From contig NZ_LN831776.1 in assembly GCF_000981585.1 (NCBI RefSeq), positions 697,001-761,000 on the forward strand: a DNA stretch of 64,000 nt, in the 5' to 3' direction. Origin of the DNA: Paenibacillus riograndensis SBR5. GTDB taxonomy: Bacteria; Bacillota; Bacilli; Paenibacillales; Paenibacillaceae. The notes under the pieces are model-generated. The model was not told the DNA's origin. It saw nothing but the letters and a program-made list of their open reading frames with translations, and ran no database searches. Shown here piece after piece: positions 44,594-52,613 of the stretch; the first letter of the stretch is position 1; each line of letters begins with the position of its first letter. The position numbers and the translations under genes were made by a program.

Positions 44594-44833
44594 TTACCGG
44601 GCTGCTGCAATAAGCTCCTTAAGCTCAGGCAGATTGAAGCCCTTGACGGCATGCGCCCCTGCTACTGTAACTGGAACACCCATGAAACCGAGCTTCTCCA
44701 CTTCTTCCTGGTAGACCGTGCTGGTCATAACATCTCTTACTTCAAAAGGAACGCCCTGCTCCTTCATCAGCTGCTTCACTTGGTTGCAGTCACTGCAGTT
44801 CGCGGTTGAATAGATAATTACAGGCTGGCTCAT
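44594..44833 (-). CDS. Glutaredoxin/NrdH-like redox protein
   Basis: 79 residues, a minimal thioredoxin fold with active site CSDC at residues 13-16, cis-proline GVPVTV near 55 and GF near 64. CxDC is unusual; NrdH and glutaredoxins have CxYC or CVQC. Likely a bacilliredoxin-like or NrdH-like thiol carrier. Overlaps the preceding ytxJ by 4 bases (ATGA), hence translational coupling. Confidence 0.85.
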   Translation of the reverse strand: MSQPVIIYSTANCSDCNQVKQLMKEQGVPFEVRDVMTSTVYQEEVEKLGFMGVPVTVAGAHAVKGFNLPELKELIAAAR

Positions 44834-45156
44834 GAGTTCACAGCTTCCTTAATGGCATCCCGGGTGATCTTCCAATGGGAGGTGTTCCAGCGGACCTCGC
44901 CGTCTTCGAGCAGGAAAATTTGCGGAGACTCATGTTTGATGCCGAAGTCCTCGGCAATCTGGTTGGAGACTGGACGGTCTTCAATCACATGGACCACGGC
45001 AGCAGGGGTGCCGGAGCTTTGGACATAGGCCTGGAATTCTTCATTGGCCTTGGCGCTGATCGGGCAGGTGGTGCTGTGCTTGAACAGCAGCTTTTTACCA
45101 GGCTGTGCAAGGTATTGATGCAATTCGTCGACACTGTGAATTTGTGCTATGGACAT
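44830..45156 (-). CDS. ytxJ: Bacillithiol-system monothiol redox protein YtxJ
   Basis: 108 residues, thioredoxin-like fold; KHSTTCPIS near residue 28 is the single-cysteine site of the YtxJ/BrxC family, which reduces bacillithiol mixed disulfides. ATG 45156 follows AGGAGGG by 6 bases. The pairing with a glutaredoxin-like gene supports a thiol-repair unit. Confidence 0.9.
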   Translation of the reverse strand: MSIAQIHSVDELHQYLAQPGKKLLFKHSTTCPISAKANEEFQAYVQSSGTPAAVVHVIEDRPVSNQIAEDFGIKHESPQIFLLEDGEVRWNTSHWKITRDAIKEAVNS

Positions 45157-45185
45157 CGGAATCCCTCCTGATATTTTTAGTTTGC

Positions 45186-45245
45186 TAACAATTCGGTTGT
45201 TAACAATGATATTTCTGATTGTAACATAGTTAAAAATTAAGTCAA
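45186..45245 (-). promoter_or_regulatory. Promoter and inverted repeat upstream of ytxJ
   Basis: Minus strand TTGACT (45245-45240), 16-base spacer, TACAAT (45223-45218). Between it and the gene TAACAA-TTCGG-TTGTTA (45186-45202) forms an inverted repeat, placed as a downstream operator. Confidence 0.6.
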
Positions 45246-45381
45246 AAGGGAGAATCATGCCGTGCTGCCAATCCGAACAGTCCAGTGCAGGACGTTGAAA
45301 AAAGACAAGTGCCATGCTAATGTGAATGGGATAACAGCGGTGACAGGTTACTGATTCTTAAGATGAGGGAGTGTCCAATTC

Positions 45382-46104
45382 ATGAAAAAGGTCGCTTGTG
45401 TTACTGGCGCTGACCGGGGACTTGGATTTTTCCTTGTGCGCTGGCTTCTGGAGAATAAATATAAGGTGTTCGCCGGGCAGTACTTTGAGGAATCTCAAGC
45501 ACTGGAAGCGCTGCAAGCGCAATATCAGGACCATTTGAATCTGGTTCCGCTGGATATCGGCAGCAGCGAAAGCGTAAAGCGTGCAGCGCGCAGCATTGCC
45601 GGATGTACGGGTCATCTGGATATAATTATCAACAATGCCGGAGTGATTGACCAGGCAGATGATGCCACCATACTGGTGGATATGGATGACACAGCGATGG
45701 CGCACATTTATAATATCAATACGCTTGGTTCCCTGCGGGTCAGCAATGCTTTGATCGGCCTTCTGCTGCAGGGAAAACAGAAATTAATTGTGAACATATC
45801 CTCTGAAGCCGGCAGCATCAGCCGTAATCAGCGGATTAACATGTACGGTTATTGTATGTCCAAGGCAGCGCTTAATATGCAGTCCTCCCTGATGCATAAT
45901 CATCTGCGGGTGATGGGCGGGCAGGTCATGGTCTTCCATCCAGGCTGGCTGCAGTCCTATATGAGCGGCGAGAAAGATGAGGCAGCGCCTATACCGCCTG
46001 AAGAATCTGCGAGCAAAATTATGAGTATTGTTGAGGATCACAAGGCTCATATGGGGAAGGAGCCGGTTTTTCTGGATTTTCAAGGGGAACCTTGGCCCTG
46101 GTAG
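45382..46104 (+). CDS. Short-chain dehydrogenase/reductase
   Basis: 240 residues, classical SDR: cofactor motif GADRGLG (9-15), NNAG near 87-90, catalytic Ser in VNISSEAG near 138 and YGYCMSKAA, giving Tyr and Lys of YxxxK. Asp at strand 2 is replaced by GQYF, which fits no simple NAD preference. Substrate unknown. Followed 33 bases later by a ThuA-like gene. Confidence 0.92.
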   Translation: MKKVACVTGADRGLGFFLVRWLLENKYKVFAGQYFEESQALEALQAQYQDHLNLVPLDIGSSESVKRAARSIAGCTGHLDIIINNAGVIDQADDATILVDMDDTAMAHIYNINTLGSLRVSNALIGLLLQGKQKLIVNISSEAGSISRNQRINMYGYCMSKAALNMQSSLMHNHLRVMGGQVMVFHPGWLQSYMSGEKDEAAPIPPEESASKIMSIVEDHKAHMGKEPVFLDFQGEPWPW

Positions 46105-46137
46105 TACAACTTTTCCGGTAGAAAGGTGTGAATGAAA

Positions 46138-46773
46138 ATGGGAGAGTTAAAGGCACTTGCGCTTGGAAGCTATACGGAGGTGAAGTATCATCCGTTTGCC
46201 GGTGTGGACCGCGTATTTGAGGAACTGTTGGGCGAAGAATTGCAGGTGCAATCCACCGAAGATTACTCTTTGCTGAGTAAAGACAGCTTATCGGAATACA
46301 AGCTTGTGATAGCGTATACAGAATTTTCGGATCACAAAATACCTCCTGAACAAAGCGGCGGTTTCCTCTCTTACGTGGCAAGCGGCGGCGGACTGCTGGT
46401 GGTGCATAATGGAATCTCGCTGCAGCGCAATCAGGAGCTGGGTGTGATGCTGGGAGGCCACTTCACCCACCATCCGGCGTACACCTCTCTTCAAATGACG
46501 GTCCCCGCAACCGGGCATCCGATTATGGAGGGAATCACTGATTTTGTGATGGAGGACGAGCCGTATTATTTTGACATGCAGCCGCATTTTGAAACGACAA
46601 TATTGGCAGAGTATCCGCACGGGGGTGCTATGCGGCCCGCAGCCTGGTGTCATGAATTCGGCCAAGGGCGCGTTGTTTATTTGATGCCAGGCCATCATCT
46701 TCCTTCCTTTTCAGTCGAACCCTTCCGGAAGATGATTAAGCGAGGCGGTCTATGGGCAGCAGGATTGCTGTAG
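46138..46773 (+). CDS. ThuA-like (trehalose-utilisation/class I GATase-like) protein
   Basis: About 211 residues. ASGGGLLVVHNGI and LGGHFTHHPAY match the ThuA domain, followed by EDEPYYFD and GRVVYLMPGHH. Often linked to sugar 3-keto metabolism with dehydrogenases; here the partner is an SDR. ATG 46138 has AAAGGTG 9 bases upstream; the ATG at 46132 is too close. Confidence 0.87.
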   Translation: MGELKALALGSYTEVKYHPFAGVDRVFEELLGEELQVQSTEDYSLLSKDSLSEYKLVIAYTEFSDHKIPPEQSGGFLSYVASGGGLLVVHNGISLQRNQELGVMLGGHFTHHPAYTSLQMTVPATGHPIMEGITDFVMEDEPYYFDMQPHFETTILAEYPHGGAMRPAAWCHEFGQGRVVYLMPGHHLPSFSVEPFRKMIKRGGLWAAGLL

Positions 46774-46935
46774 CTTTTGCCCATGCGACGAAGTGTATAA
46801 CATAAGCGGTATGATGGTGAGCCCTGCTGAAGCCTTGGGGAGGTTGGGGTTTTGGGTTTTGCTCCCGCTGCCGGGAAGCAAGGGGCTTGCGGGACTACAA
46901 CGGATGAGCATCGCACAAAAGCTGAATAAAAAGTC

Positions 46936-46967
46936 TTGACCCTGACACTGGTGTCAGGGTTTATACT
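46936..46967 (+). promoter_or_regulatory. MerR-type promoter with overlapping operator
   Basis: TTGACC (46936-46941) and TATACT (46962-46967) are 20 bases apart, the stretched spacing MerR activators untwist. The spacer holds ACCCTGACAC-TG-GTGTCAGGGT (46939-46960), a perfect 10-base inverted repeat. Confidence 0.9.
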
Positions 46968-47008
46968 GTGATCAGACCATTTCTCATGAACCCCGGGGAG
47001 AACATGCC

Positions 47009-47371
47009 ATGAAAATAGGTGAACTTGCAGAACGGACGGGTGTCAGCATCCGGTCACTGCGATATTATGAGCGTCAGGGTCTGATTACCCCGCTCCGTAA
47101 GGCCAATGGATACCGCGAGTATTCAGCGCTGGCCGTGGAGACGGTGGAGACGATCAAGCTGTATTTGAATCTGGGTTTGTCGACGGAGGAAATCGCCGGT
47201 TTTTTAAATTGTGTGCTGATGAAAAAAGAGGCTTTCTGTGCGGAAGTGATGCCGCTGTACCGCAGCAAGCTGGAGGACATTGAACGCCAGCTACTGCAGC
47301 TGAACCAGATCAAGTCAAATCTGGAGGAGAGGATTGCCTCCATTCAGCAGGAGCAGAAGGAATCAGAATGA
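47009..47371 (+). CDS. MerR family transcriptional regulator
   Basis: 120 residues. MKIGELAERTGVSIRSLRYY is the standard MerR winged-helix; dimerisation helix 75-118 follows. Two cysteines (in NCVLM and AFCAEV) could sense thiols or metal. GGAG is 8 bases before the ATG. It lies directly behind a MerR-type promoter and before a thioredoxin gene, so it probably controls both. Confidence 0.92.
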   Translation: MKIGELAERTGVSIRSLRYYERQGLITPLRKANGYREYSALAVETVETIKLYLNLGLSTEEIAGFLNCVLMKKEAFCAEVMPLYRSKLEDIERQLLQLNQIKSNLEERIASIQQEQKESE

Positions 47372-47404
47372 CCTGAACGATACAGATGGGACGAGGAGGA
47401 ATTA

Positions 47405-47743
47405 ATGATGGCTGTTATAAATACAGAACATGCTGATACGCTGCGGCTGCGGCTGCGTGAAGGAGGGACCGTACTGGTAGATTACGGCGCGCCTTGGTGC
47501 CCGCCTTGCCAGACGCTTCTGCCGATCCTGGAGGAGCTGGATGAGGAGTATGGCAGCAATGTCACGATTCTTAAAGTGAATTGTGATGTTCTGCCGGAGC
47601 TGGCTGCAGAAGCAGGAGTCATGGGCCTTCCTACCGTGGTCGTATATAACGGGGGACAGCCTATGGAAAAGCTGGTAGGCCTGCGGCCGAAATCAGCCTA
47701 TCAGGGTGTGCTGGACCGCTTTGCCGCCGCGAACAGCCGGTAA
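47405..47743 (+). CDS. Thioredoxin-family protein
   Basis: 112 residues, single thioredoxin domain, active site WCPPC near 32-36 instead of WCGPC, cis-proline GLPTVVVY near 76. Cytoplasmic. WCPPC shifts redox potential in studied relatives. Starts 33 bases after the merR-like gene (ATG 47405 or 47408 after GGAGGA). Terminator at 47770-47794. Confidence 0.92.
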   Translation: MMAVINTEHADTLRLRLREGGTVLVDYGAPWCPPCQTLLPILEELDEEYGSNVTILKVNCDVLPELAAEAGVMGLPTVVVYNGGQPMEKLVGLRPKSAYQGVLDRFAAANSR

Positions 47744-47769
47744 AGACAGCAACCGTGCGGCGGAGGTGA

Positions 47770-47794
47770 AACAACGGCAGAAGTGCCGTTGTTT
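47770..47794 (+). terminator. Terminator after the thioredoxin gene
   Basis: AACAACGGCA-GAAG-TGCCGTTGTT, followed by TT. A second TGCCGTTGTTTT stands at the far end of the 51-bp array (48239-48250). Confidence 0.85.
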
Positions 47795-47808
47795 TCGGGA
47801 GAATTGGA

Positions 47809-48237
47809 CTGCGGGGCCAAGTGAGAGGCAAAAGTACCTCTGATTTTGGGAGAATTGTGCTGCGAGGCCAAATGAGAGGTAAAAGTACCTCTGATTTTGG
47901 GAGAATTGTGCTGCGAGGCCAAATGAGAGGTAAAAGTACCTCTGATTTCGGTAGAATTGGGCTGCTGAGCCGAATGAGAGGTAAAAGTACCTCTGATTTC
48001 AGGAGAATTGTGCTGCTGAGCCAAATGAGAGGTAAAAATACCTCTGATTTCAGGAGAATTGTGCTGCTGAGCCAAATGAGAGGTAAAAATACCTCTGATT
48101 CTGGAAGAATTGGGCTGCGAGGCCAAATGAAAGGTAAAAGTACCTCTGATTCTGGAAGAATTGGGCTGCGAGGCCAAATGAGAGGTGAAAATACCTCTGA
48201 TTTCGGGAGAATTGGACTGCGGGGCCAAATGAGAGAT
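47809..48237 (+). repeat. Array of eight 51-bp palindrome-containing tandem repeats
   Basis: Eight full units (start positions 47809, 47860, 47911, 47962, 48013, 48064, 48115, 48166) and a 21-base partial ninth. Each unit starts CTGCGAGGCC, holds the palindrome AGAGGTAAAAGTACCTCT and ends GGAGAATTG. Units differ by a few substitutions, arranged so that neighbours are most alike. 51 is divisible by 3, so all frames without stops remain open, but there is no start signal. Confidence 0.95.
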
Positions 48238-48251
48238 AGTGCCGTTGTTTT

Positions 48252-48280
48252 GGAGGAAGCCGCATGTGCTGGCTTCCTCC
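48252..48280. terminator. Hairpin after the repeat array
   Basis: GGAGGAAGCC pairs with GGCTTCCTCC, followed by TTATTTTG. Confidence 0.8.
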
Positions 48281-48334
48281 TTATTTTGTATAAAATATGG
48301 CTGAACTAAAAAATGAATTAGGAGATGAAAAATC

Positions 48335-49222
48335 TCAATTGCCGGGGAACTGGACGACCTCATTGTGGTGCAAAGCTTCAAGAACTTCAGCACTGAGGCT
48401 GTCTGTGAGTTCAGTCCAAACCTTGCGGCCGGCCCCCAGCTCCTCACGTCCGATGGATTGGAGAATTTCCAGCCATACCCGTTTGTCGTTAATGATGCCG
48501 AGCTGTTCCTGAATTTCTTTATAAATGTCTTCATGGGCATGGAATTTCTGGCTCAGCGCAAAGCTCGCAGCACTGGCGGTATACCGCAGTTCCTTAGCGG
48601 CGATCCGCAGCTCATGCAGCGCGTCGAAAGACTCTTTGGATTCGGCCTCGGGACCCTTGAACAGGGTTTTGCAGGCCTTTTTCTTCTGCTCGAATGCGAC
48701 CTCAAGCTCGCGCATGACGACATTCACATCTTTTTTGGCGGCCAGTCCTTCGAGATCGCGGCTAAGAAAGGCCTCCCACTGCCCGTTCAGCGCTTGTCCG
48801 CTCAGCTTGGGCAGCCCGGCCGCCAGCTTCTTGCGGTACTTTTTCCGCTTAACCTTTTGATGACGAATGACAGCCTTCAGCAGCTTGGCGGTTTTGGCTT
48901 CCCCGGCCTCCTTGGCCTGATGATGTCTATCCTTAAAGGATTCGATCAGCACATCAGCGTCCCTGACCTTGCCGAGCCTTTTTTGCGCCTGTTTGAAGGT
49001 GCTGTACAGATCTGCTGTAACCAGATGCTCCGGGTCGAGTATGGACAGCAGCGTCAGCAGCTTGCGGCAGTTCACTCTGGCCTGATGAATATCCTCATCC
49101 CCGAATGCTTCCAGCGCGTCCTTGCTGTAATCGCAAAAGTTGATATATAGCTTGTTCAGCGCCAGCTCCCACTGCCTGGCTTTGCTGATTTGCCGTTCCT
49201 TCACTACTTGCAGGTCTGTCAT
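48335..49222 (-). CDS. CHAD-domain protein (polyphosphate-binding)
   Basis: 295 residues, all-helical, with evenly spaced basic residues and the conserved histidines of CHAD proteins: DIHQARVNCRKLLTLL near 44-58, RLGKVRDADVLI near 83-94, LHELRIAAKELRYTA near 212-226. CHAD domains bind inorganic polyphosphate through this basic surface. Usually fused or next to a CYTH phosphatase; none is seen here. AAGGAGA is before the ATG. Confidence 0.9.
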   Translation of the reverse strand: MTDLQVVKERQISKARQWELALNKLYINFCDYSKDALEAFGDEDIHQARVNCRKLLTLLSILDPEHLVTADLYSTFKQAQKRLGKVRDADVLIESFKDRHHQAKEAGEAKTAKLLKAVIRHQKVKRKKYRKKLAAGLPKLSGQALNGQWEAFLSRDLEGLAAKKDVNVVMRELEVAFEQKKKACKTLFKGPEAESKESFDALHELRIAAKELRYTASAASFALSQKFHAHEDIYKEIQEQLGIINDKRVWLEILQSIGREELGAGRKVWTELTDSLSAEVLEALHHNEVVQFPGN

Positions 49223-49501
49223 GCGGCATCTCTCCTTAGAGGGTTGTGTCTTGCATGAACTCTGGTGGCAGCTACTGTACTAATACCTTAAGGATAACGC
49301 TATCATGGCCTCATTTCAAATACGGATCGGCAGGAGGCTTCGCTGCCGGGCTGCTCATCGGTTACAATGGGAATATGGCCGGTATTCTTATAATAAGACA
49401 AGAAAACGGAACGTTCGACAGCAGCTTTCAAGGTGCAATTGGGCCATGTGCCGCATTTTTCGGAAAAAAAGGAAGCCAATGGACTGCGGGAGGGTATATA
49501 G

Positions 49502-50539
49502 ATGAACGGGGAATATAAAGAGCAGGACCAGTGTATGGAGCAAATGCTGGAGCCTGGGCTGGGACTGATGGAGGTGCAGGGACTAGTGCAAGGACAAGGA
49601 CAAATGCAGGGACAGTTGACAGCGGGAGTGCTCCCGCCGGTTATGGTGCTTTTTGAGCACTTGGCGGAATTGGATGCATCACCGGGAAGCGGGGGTTCCG
49701 GTATTCCCGGAAGTGAAGCCGCTGGGGCATTAAATCCTGCGGCGGAGCCAGGCGGGGATATGCTGCTCCCGTTCGCGTTCGAGGAGACGCTCTGCCGGGA
49801 TGTGGGGACGGGCCTCGTTCCGCCGTCTGTACATCTATGGAGCCATCCCGGCGGCGTAGCGCTGGGCCTGCGGGACAGCAAGCTGCCCCGGGCGGCTGAG
49901 GCGATGGCCGAACTGGAGGGGAAGGGCTACCGCACGGCGGTCCGGCATTCCGGCGGCGCGGCTGTGCCGCTGGATGCCGGGGTCGTCAACGTGTCGCTGC
50001 TGCTCCGCAAAAGTCCGGGGAAGCTGGACTTCCACGATGATTTCCGGCTGCTGGCTTCGCTGATCACAGAAGCCGTAGCGGTCAGCCATCCGCAGGCGGC
50101 GGCGCAGATCCGGGCGGGCGAGGTCGCCGGTTCATATTGCCCGGGCGATTTCGATTTGGCCATCGGCGGCCGTAAATTCTGCGGCATTGCCCAGCGCAGG
50201 CAGAGCAGCGCGTACTTCGTGCACGCGTTCGTAATCGTCTCCGGCTCCGGGCTGGAGCGCGGGCAGTTGATCCGCGGCTTCTACGACACTGCCGCGGATG
50301 GCGATGACGCGCTTGCTTATCCGCGCGTCATCCCGCAGACCCTGGCCGCGCTCGGCGAGCTTGGCGGACCGGCTTCGGCGGCAGTGTTCGCCGAAGGATT
50401 CCGCCTGGCCTTGACCCGGCGCGGCGTCCATCTGCAGTCTGCCGGCCAGCTGGGGCAGACTGCAGGGTACAGCCTCCAGTACGCTGATCCACGCGTACTG
50501 GAGGCCGCAAGGGTGCTGCGGGAGCGCTACGCCCGCTAG
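49502..50539 (+). CDS. lipL: LipL-like octanoyltransferase (BPL/LPL family)
   Basis: 345 residues, with a Gln/Gly-rich N-terminal extension of about 85 residues not present in B. subtilis LipL (about 280). Core: RHSGGAAVPLDAGVVNVSL near 148-166, active-site Cys213 in SYCPGDFDLA and Lys225 in GGRKFCGIAQRR. LipL moves octanoyl groups from GcvH to other lipoyl domains. GGGAGGG lies 7 bases before the ATG. High GC compared with neighbours. Confidence 0.87.
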   Translation: MNGEYKEQDQCMEQMLEPGLGLMEVQGLVQGQGQMQGQLTAGVLPPVMVLFEHLAELDASPGSGGSGIPGSEAAGALNPAAEPGGDMLLPFAFEETLCRDVGTGLVPPSVHLWSHPGGVALGLRDSKLPRAAEAMAELEGKGYRTAVRHSGGAAVPLDAGVVNVSLLLRKSPGKLDFHDDFRLLASLITEAVAVSHPQAAAQIRAGEVAGSYCPGDFDLAIGGRKFCGIAQRRQSSAYFVHAFVIVSGSGLERGQLIRGFYDTAADGDDALAYPRVIPQTLAALGELGGPASAAVFAEGFRLALTRRGVHLQSAGQLGQTAGYSLQYADPRVLEAARVLRERYAR

Positions 50540-50546
50540 CAATCTG

Positions 50547-50657
50547 GGCCGGTTGCATAGGGAACCGGCCCTTCCCATAGCCGGTGAAAAGGAACATCAC
50601 CGGCAACCCCAAAAGTGCCGCACTTCTGCTGATGAATTCAGCGGGTGCGGCACTTTT
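50547..50657. terminator. Two hairpins after lipL
   Basis: GGGCCGGTT/AACCGGCCC (50547-50572) and AAAAGTGCCGCAC-CTGCTGA/TCAGCG-GTGCGGCACTTTT (50611-50657); the second is symmetrical and bidirectional. Confidence 0.85.
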
Positions 50658-50760
50658 GGCAATCCAAGAAGGGATGCTTGCAATTCAGATGCTAAATGCG
50701 CTTTCTCGAAAAAGGTCTCGTGCGGGAGCCGGGAAGGATGGCCTATGTGTTGCTGGGGTC

Positions 50761-50947
50761 TAAGTGGAATTAGGATAACTAAATAGGCCAGAACCCGTTC
50801 CACAGCCGTATTTAGTGGGAATTTGTATCCTTATTTCCGGCGAATCTGCTGCATGCGGAGCCAATCCGCCGATTTAAGTGTACTTTTTCCCACTGGGGAT
50901 CCACTGGCAGACAAAAGGCTCAGATTAGGTCTACTTTTTCCACTTGG
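50761..50947. repeat. Four copies of the short TAGTGG...CACTTA repeat
   Basis: Copies at 50761-50785 and 50811-50840 in one orientation, and about 50875-50898 and 50923-50947 reversed, alternating in the same arrangement as at 862-1045. No gene in 50658-50979. Confidence 0.75.
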
Positions 50948-50979
50948 GTCAACTGCAATCAGGATTCCGGGCCGGCAGA

Positions 50980-51759
50980 TTACTGGTACAGCTCCGGCCT
51001 CCGGTCGGAAAAAACCGGAATCTGTGCCCGGACCTCCCGCACCTTCTGCAAATCTATCTCACCGCGCAGAATCTCCTCCCCTCCCGAGGCTTCGCAGATT
51101 ACCTCTCCCCATGGATCGATGATCATCGAATGGCCTGCAAAAGTGTTGGACGGGTCCTCGCCTGCACGGTTGCACGCTATGACATAACATTGGTTTTCAA
51201 TGGCCCGGCTGATCAGCAGGGCACGCCAATGGGCGAGACGCGGCAGCGGCCACTCGGCGCTGATGAACAGTATCTCGGCTCCGGATGCTGTATGGGCACG
51301 GACCCATTCGGGAAAGCGGATATCATAGCAGATCAGCCCGGCGCAGCTTGCTCCGTCCAGGGTGAACAGCCCTTTGGCTGCCCCGGGCTGCAGATACAGA
51401 TGTTCATCCATCAGCCGGAACAGATGCAGCTTGCTGTACTCTCCGGCGAGTTCCCCGGTACGGCTGAATATATACATGCTGTTGTTAATGCCGCTGTCAT
51501 TCCTGCTGGCAACGGAGCCGGCTACAATATGGATGCCAAGCTCGCGGGCTAAGCCGGACATCAACGCCTTGGTGGCATTCCCCTCAGGATCGGCGATTTC
51601 GGCCAGCCGGGTTAAATCATAACCGGTCGTCCACAGCTCCGGGAGGATCACACAATCCGTGCCTTGAGCGGCGGCCTCGCGGATTTTGCGTTCTGCCGCA
51701 GCATAATTCACCTGGGGATTGCCGAATGCTATATCGAGCTGAAGCAGGGAGATTTTCAT
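50980..51759 (-). CDS. Nitrilase-superfamily amidase (omega-amidase/MtnU-like)
   Basis: 259 residues. Catalytic Glu in LPELWTTGYD (near 41), Lys in EYSKLHLF (near 109) and Cys in ICYDIRFPEW (near 143) are all present. RAIENQCYVIACNR matches the branch of YafV/MtnU omega-amidases acting on 2-ketoglutaramate-type compounds. AAAGGAG lies before the ATG. An aminotransferase gene (53622) nearby would be a plausible supplier but is on the opposite strand. Confidence 0.9.
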   Translation of the reverse strand: MKISLLQLDIAFGNPQVNYAAAERKIREAAAQGTDCVILPELWTTGYDLTRLAEIADPEGNATKALMSGLARELGIHIVAGSVASRNDSGINNSMYIFSRTGELAGEYSKLHLFRLMDEHLYLQPGAAKGLFTLDGASCAGLICYDIRFPEWVRAHTASGAEILFISAEWPLPRLAHWRALLISRAIENQCYVIACNRAGEDPSNTFAGHSMIIDPWGEVICEASGGEEILRGEIDLQKVREVRAQIPVFSDRRPELYQ

Positions 51760-51929
51760 GAACAGGCTCCTTTTTCTATGAATTAGGTTAATTTGATTCT
51801 ACGGGGAAGCGGCTGGCCCGGCAAGGATGAAATGGAATGCAAATATTAGTTGACGGGTCAAGGATAAAGGTGTAAAGTGATGGATGTCAAAAGGATTTTG
51901 CACAATCTATTTGTGTTAGGGGGTTAATC

Positions 51930-52364
51930 TTGACTGAATATCTGTCTGAGGAAGACCGTATTTTTGAACGTCTGCAGGCGCTGAACAAAGCCATTACACC
52001 AACCTTCGAGCGCTGTGCGGGGATTAGTCCCACCCGGCTCCGTCTGCTGCATGAGCTGTTCCAGGTTGCTGAGATCAGCCAGATTTCCCTGCAAAAGTAT
52101 GTGGATATCGACGCTGCGGCTGTCACCCGCCATCTGAAGGGACTGGAGGAGAACGGTATGATCTCCCGGCGCAATAATCCCGATGACAACAGAGTGACGC
52201 TAGTCTCACTGACTGCGCAGGGCAGAGATAAAATCCGTTCTTACAGGGAAGAGAAGAGCCGTTTTATTGCCAATTTGCTCGCAGGGTTTAATGAACAGGA
52301 GCGCACTGCGCTCGCGGATATGCTTGCCCGGCTGCAATATAATATCAATTTGCTGCAGCCATAA
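51930..52364 (+). CDS. MarR family transcriptional regulator
   Basis: 144 residues, winged helix with ISLQKYVDIDAAAVTRHLKGLEENGMISRR and the wing NPDDNRVTLVSLT. Start TTG 51930 follows AGGGGG by 6 bases. Ligand unknown. The nitroreductase follows after a MITE-like element and is a likely target, as in many MarR/nitroreductase pairs. Confidence 0.9.
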   Translation: MTEYLSEEDRIFERLQALNKAITPTFERCAGISPTRLRLLHELFQVAEISQISLQKYVDIDAAAVTRHLKGLEENGMISRRNNPDDNRVTLVSLTAQGRDKIRSYREEKSRFIANLLAGFNEQERTALADMLARLQYNINLLQP

Positions 52365-52366
52365 AC

Positions 52367-52584
52367 TATATAGAGTGAACTTGAAAAACGAACAAAAGGG
52401 AAAAGGGATGGAGGGGAAGTTTGGAACTGTAGGAGCGAATGCGTCCGCCTTTGTCTGCGGATTTCCACCGAAGAAGAGCGGTAATAATCAAGAAATCTGC
52501 AGATGGGCAGCGGCCGGAAGTCCAAACATTCACCGTAGTCCCGACGAATTCCCTAATGTAAATATCTTAAGTTCACTCTATATA
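52367..52584. mobile_element. MITE-like element
   Basis: 218 bases bounded by a perfect 16-base terminal inverted repeat (TATATAGAGTGAACTT at 52367-52382 and complement at 52569-52584). No transposase. Internal text GGAGGGGAAGTTTGGA and GCGTCCGCCT recurs at 11330-11375. Possible TA target duplication. Confidence 0.65.
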
Positions 52585-52613
52585 TAAACCAACCTCAAAG
52601 GAGCTTGTTATTG

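Noticed and set aside
47809..48237. CRISPR array
   Set aside because: The 51-base units are contiguous and nearly identical throughout; there are no unique spacers and no cas genes.
47821..48309. Protein made of 17-residue repeats (open frame through the array, also open on the other strand)
   Set aside because: Frame is open only because the unit is 51 bases; no ribosome binding site, both strands open alike, and it lies between terminators.
52367..52584. Ordinary rho-independent terminator of the marR-like gene
   Set aside because: The arms are 186 bases apart and the internal sequence recurs at another locus, so a repeat element fits better.
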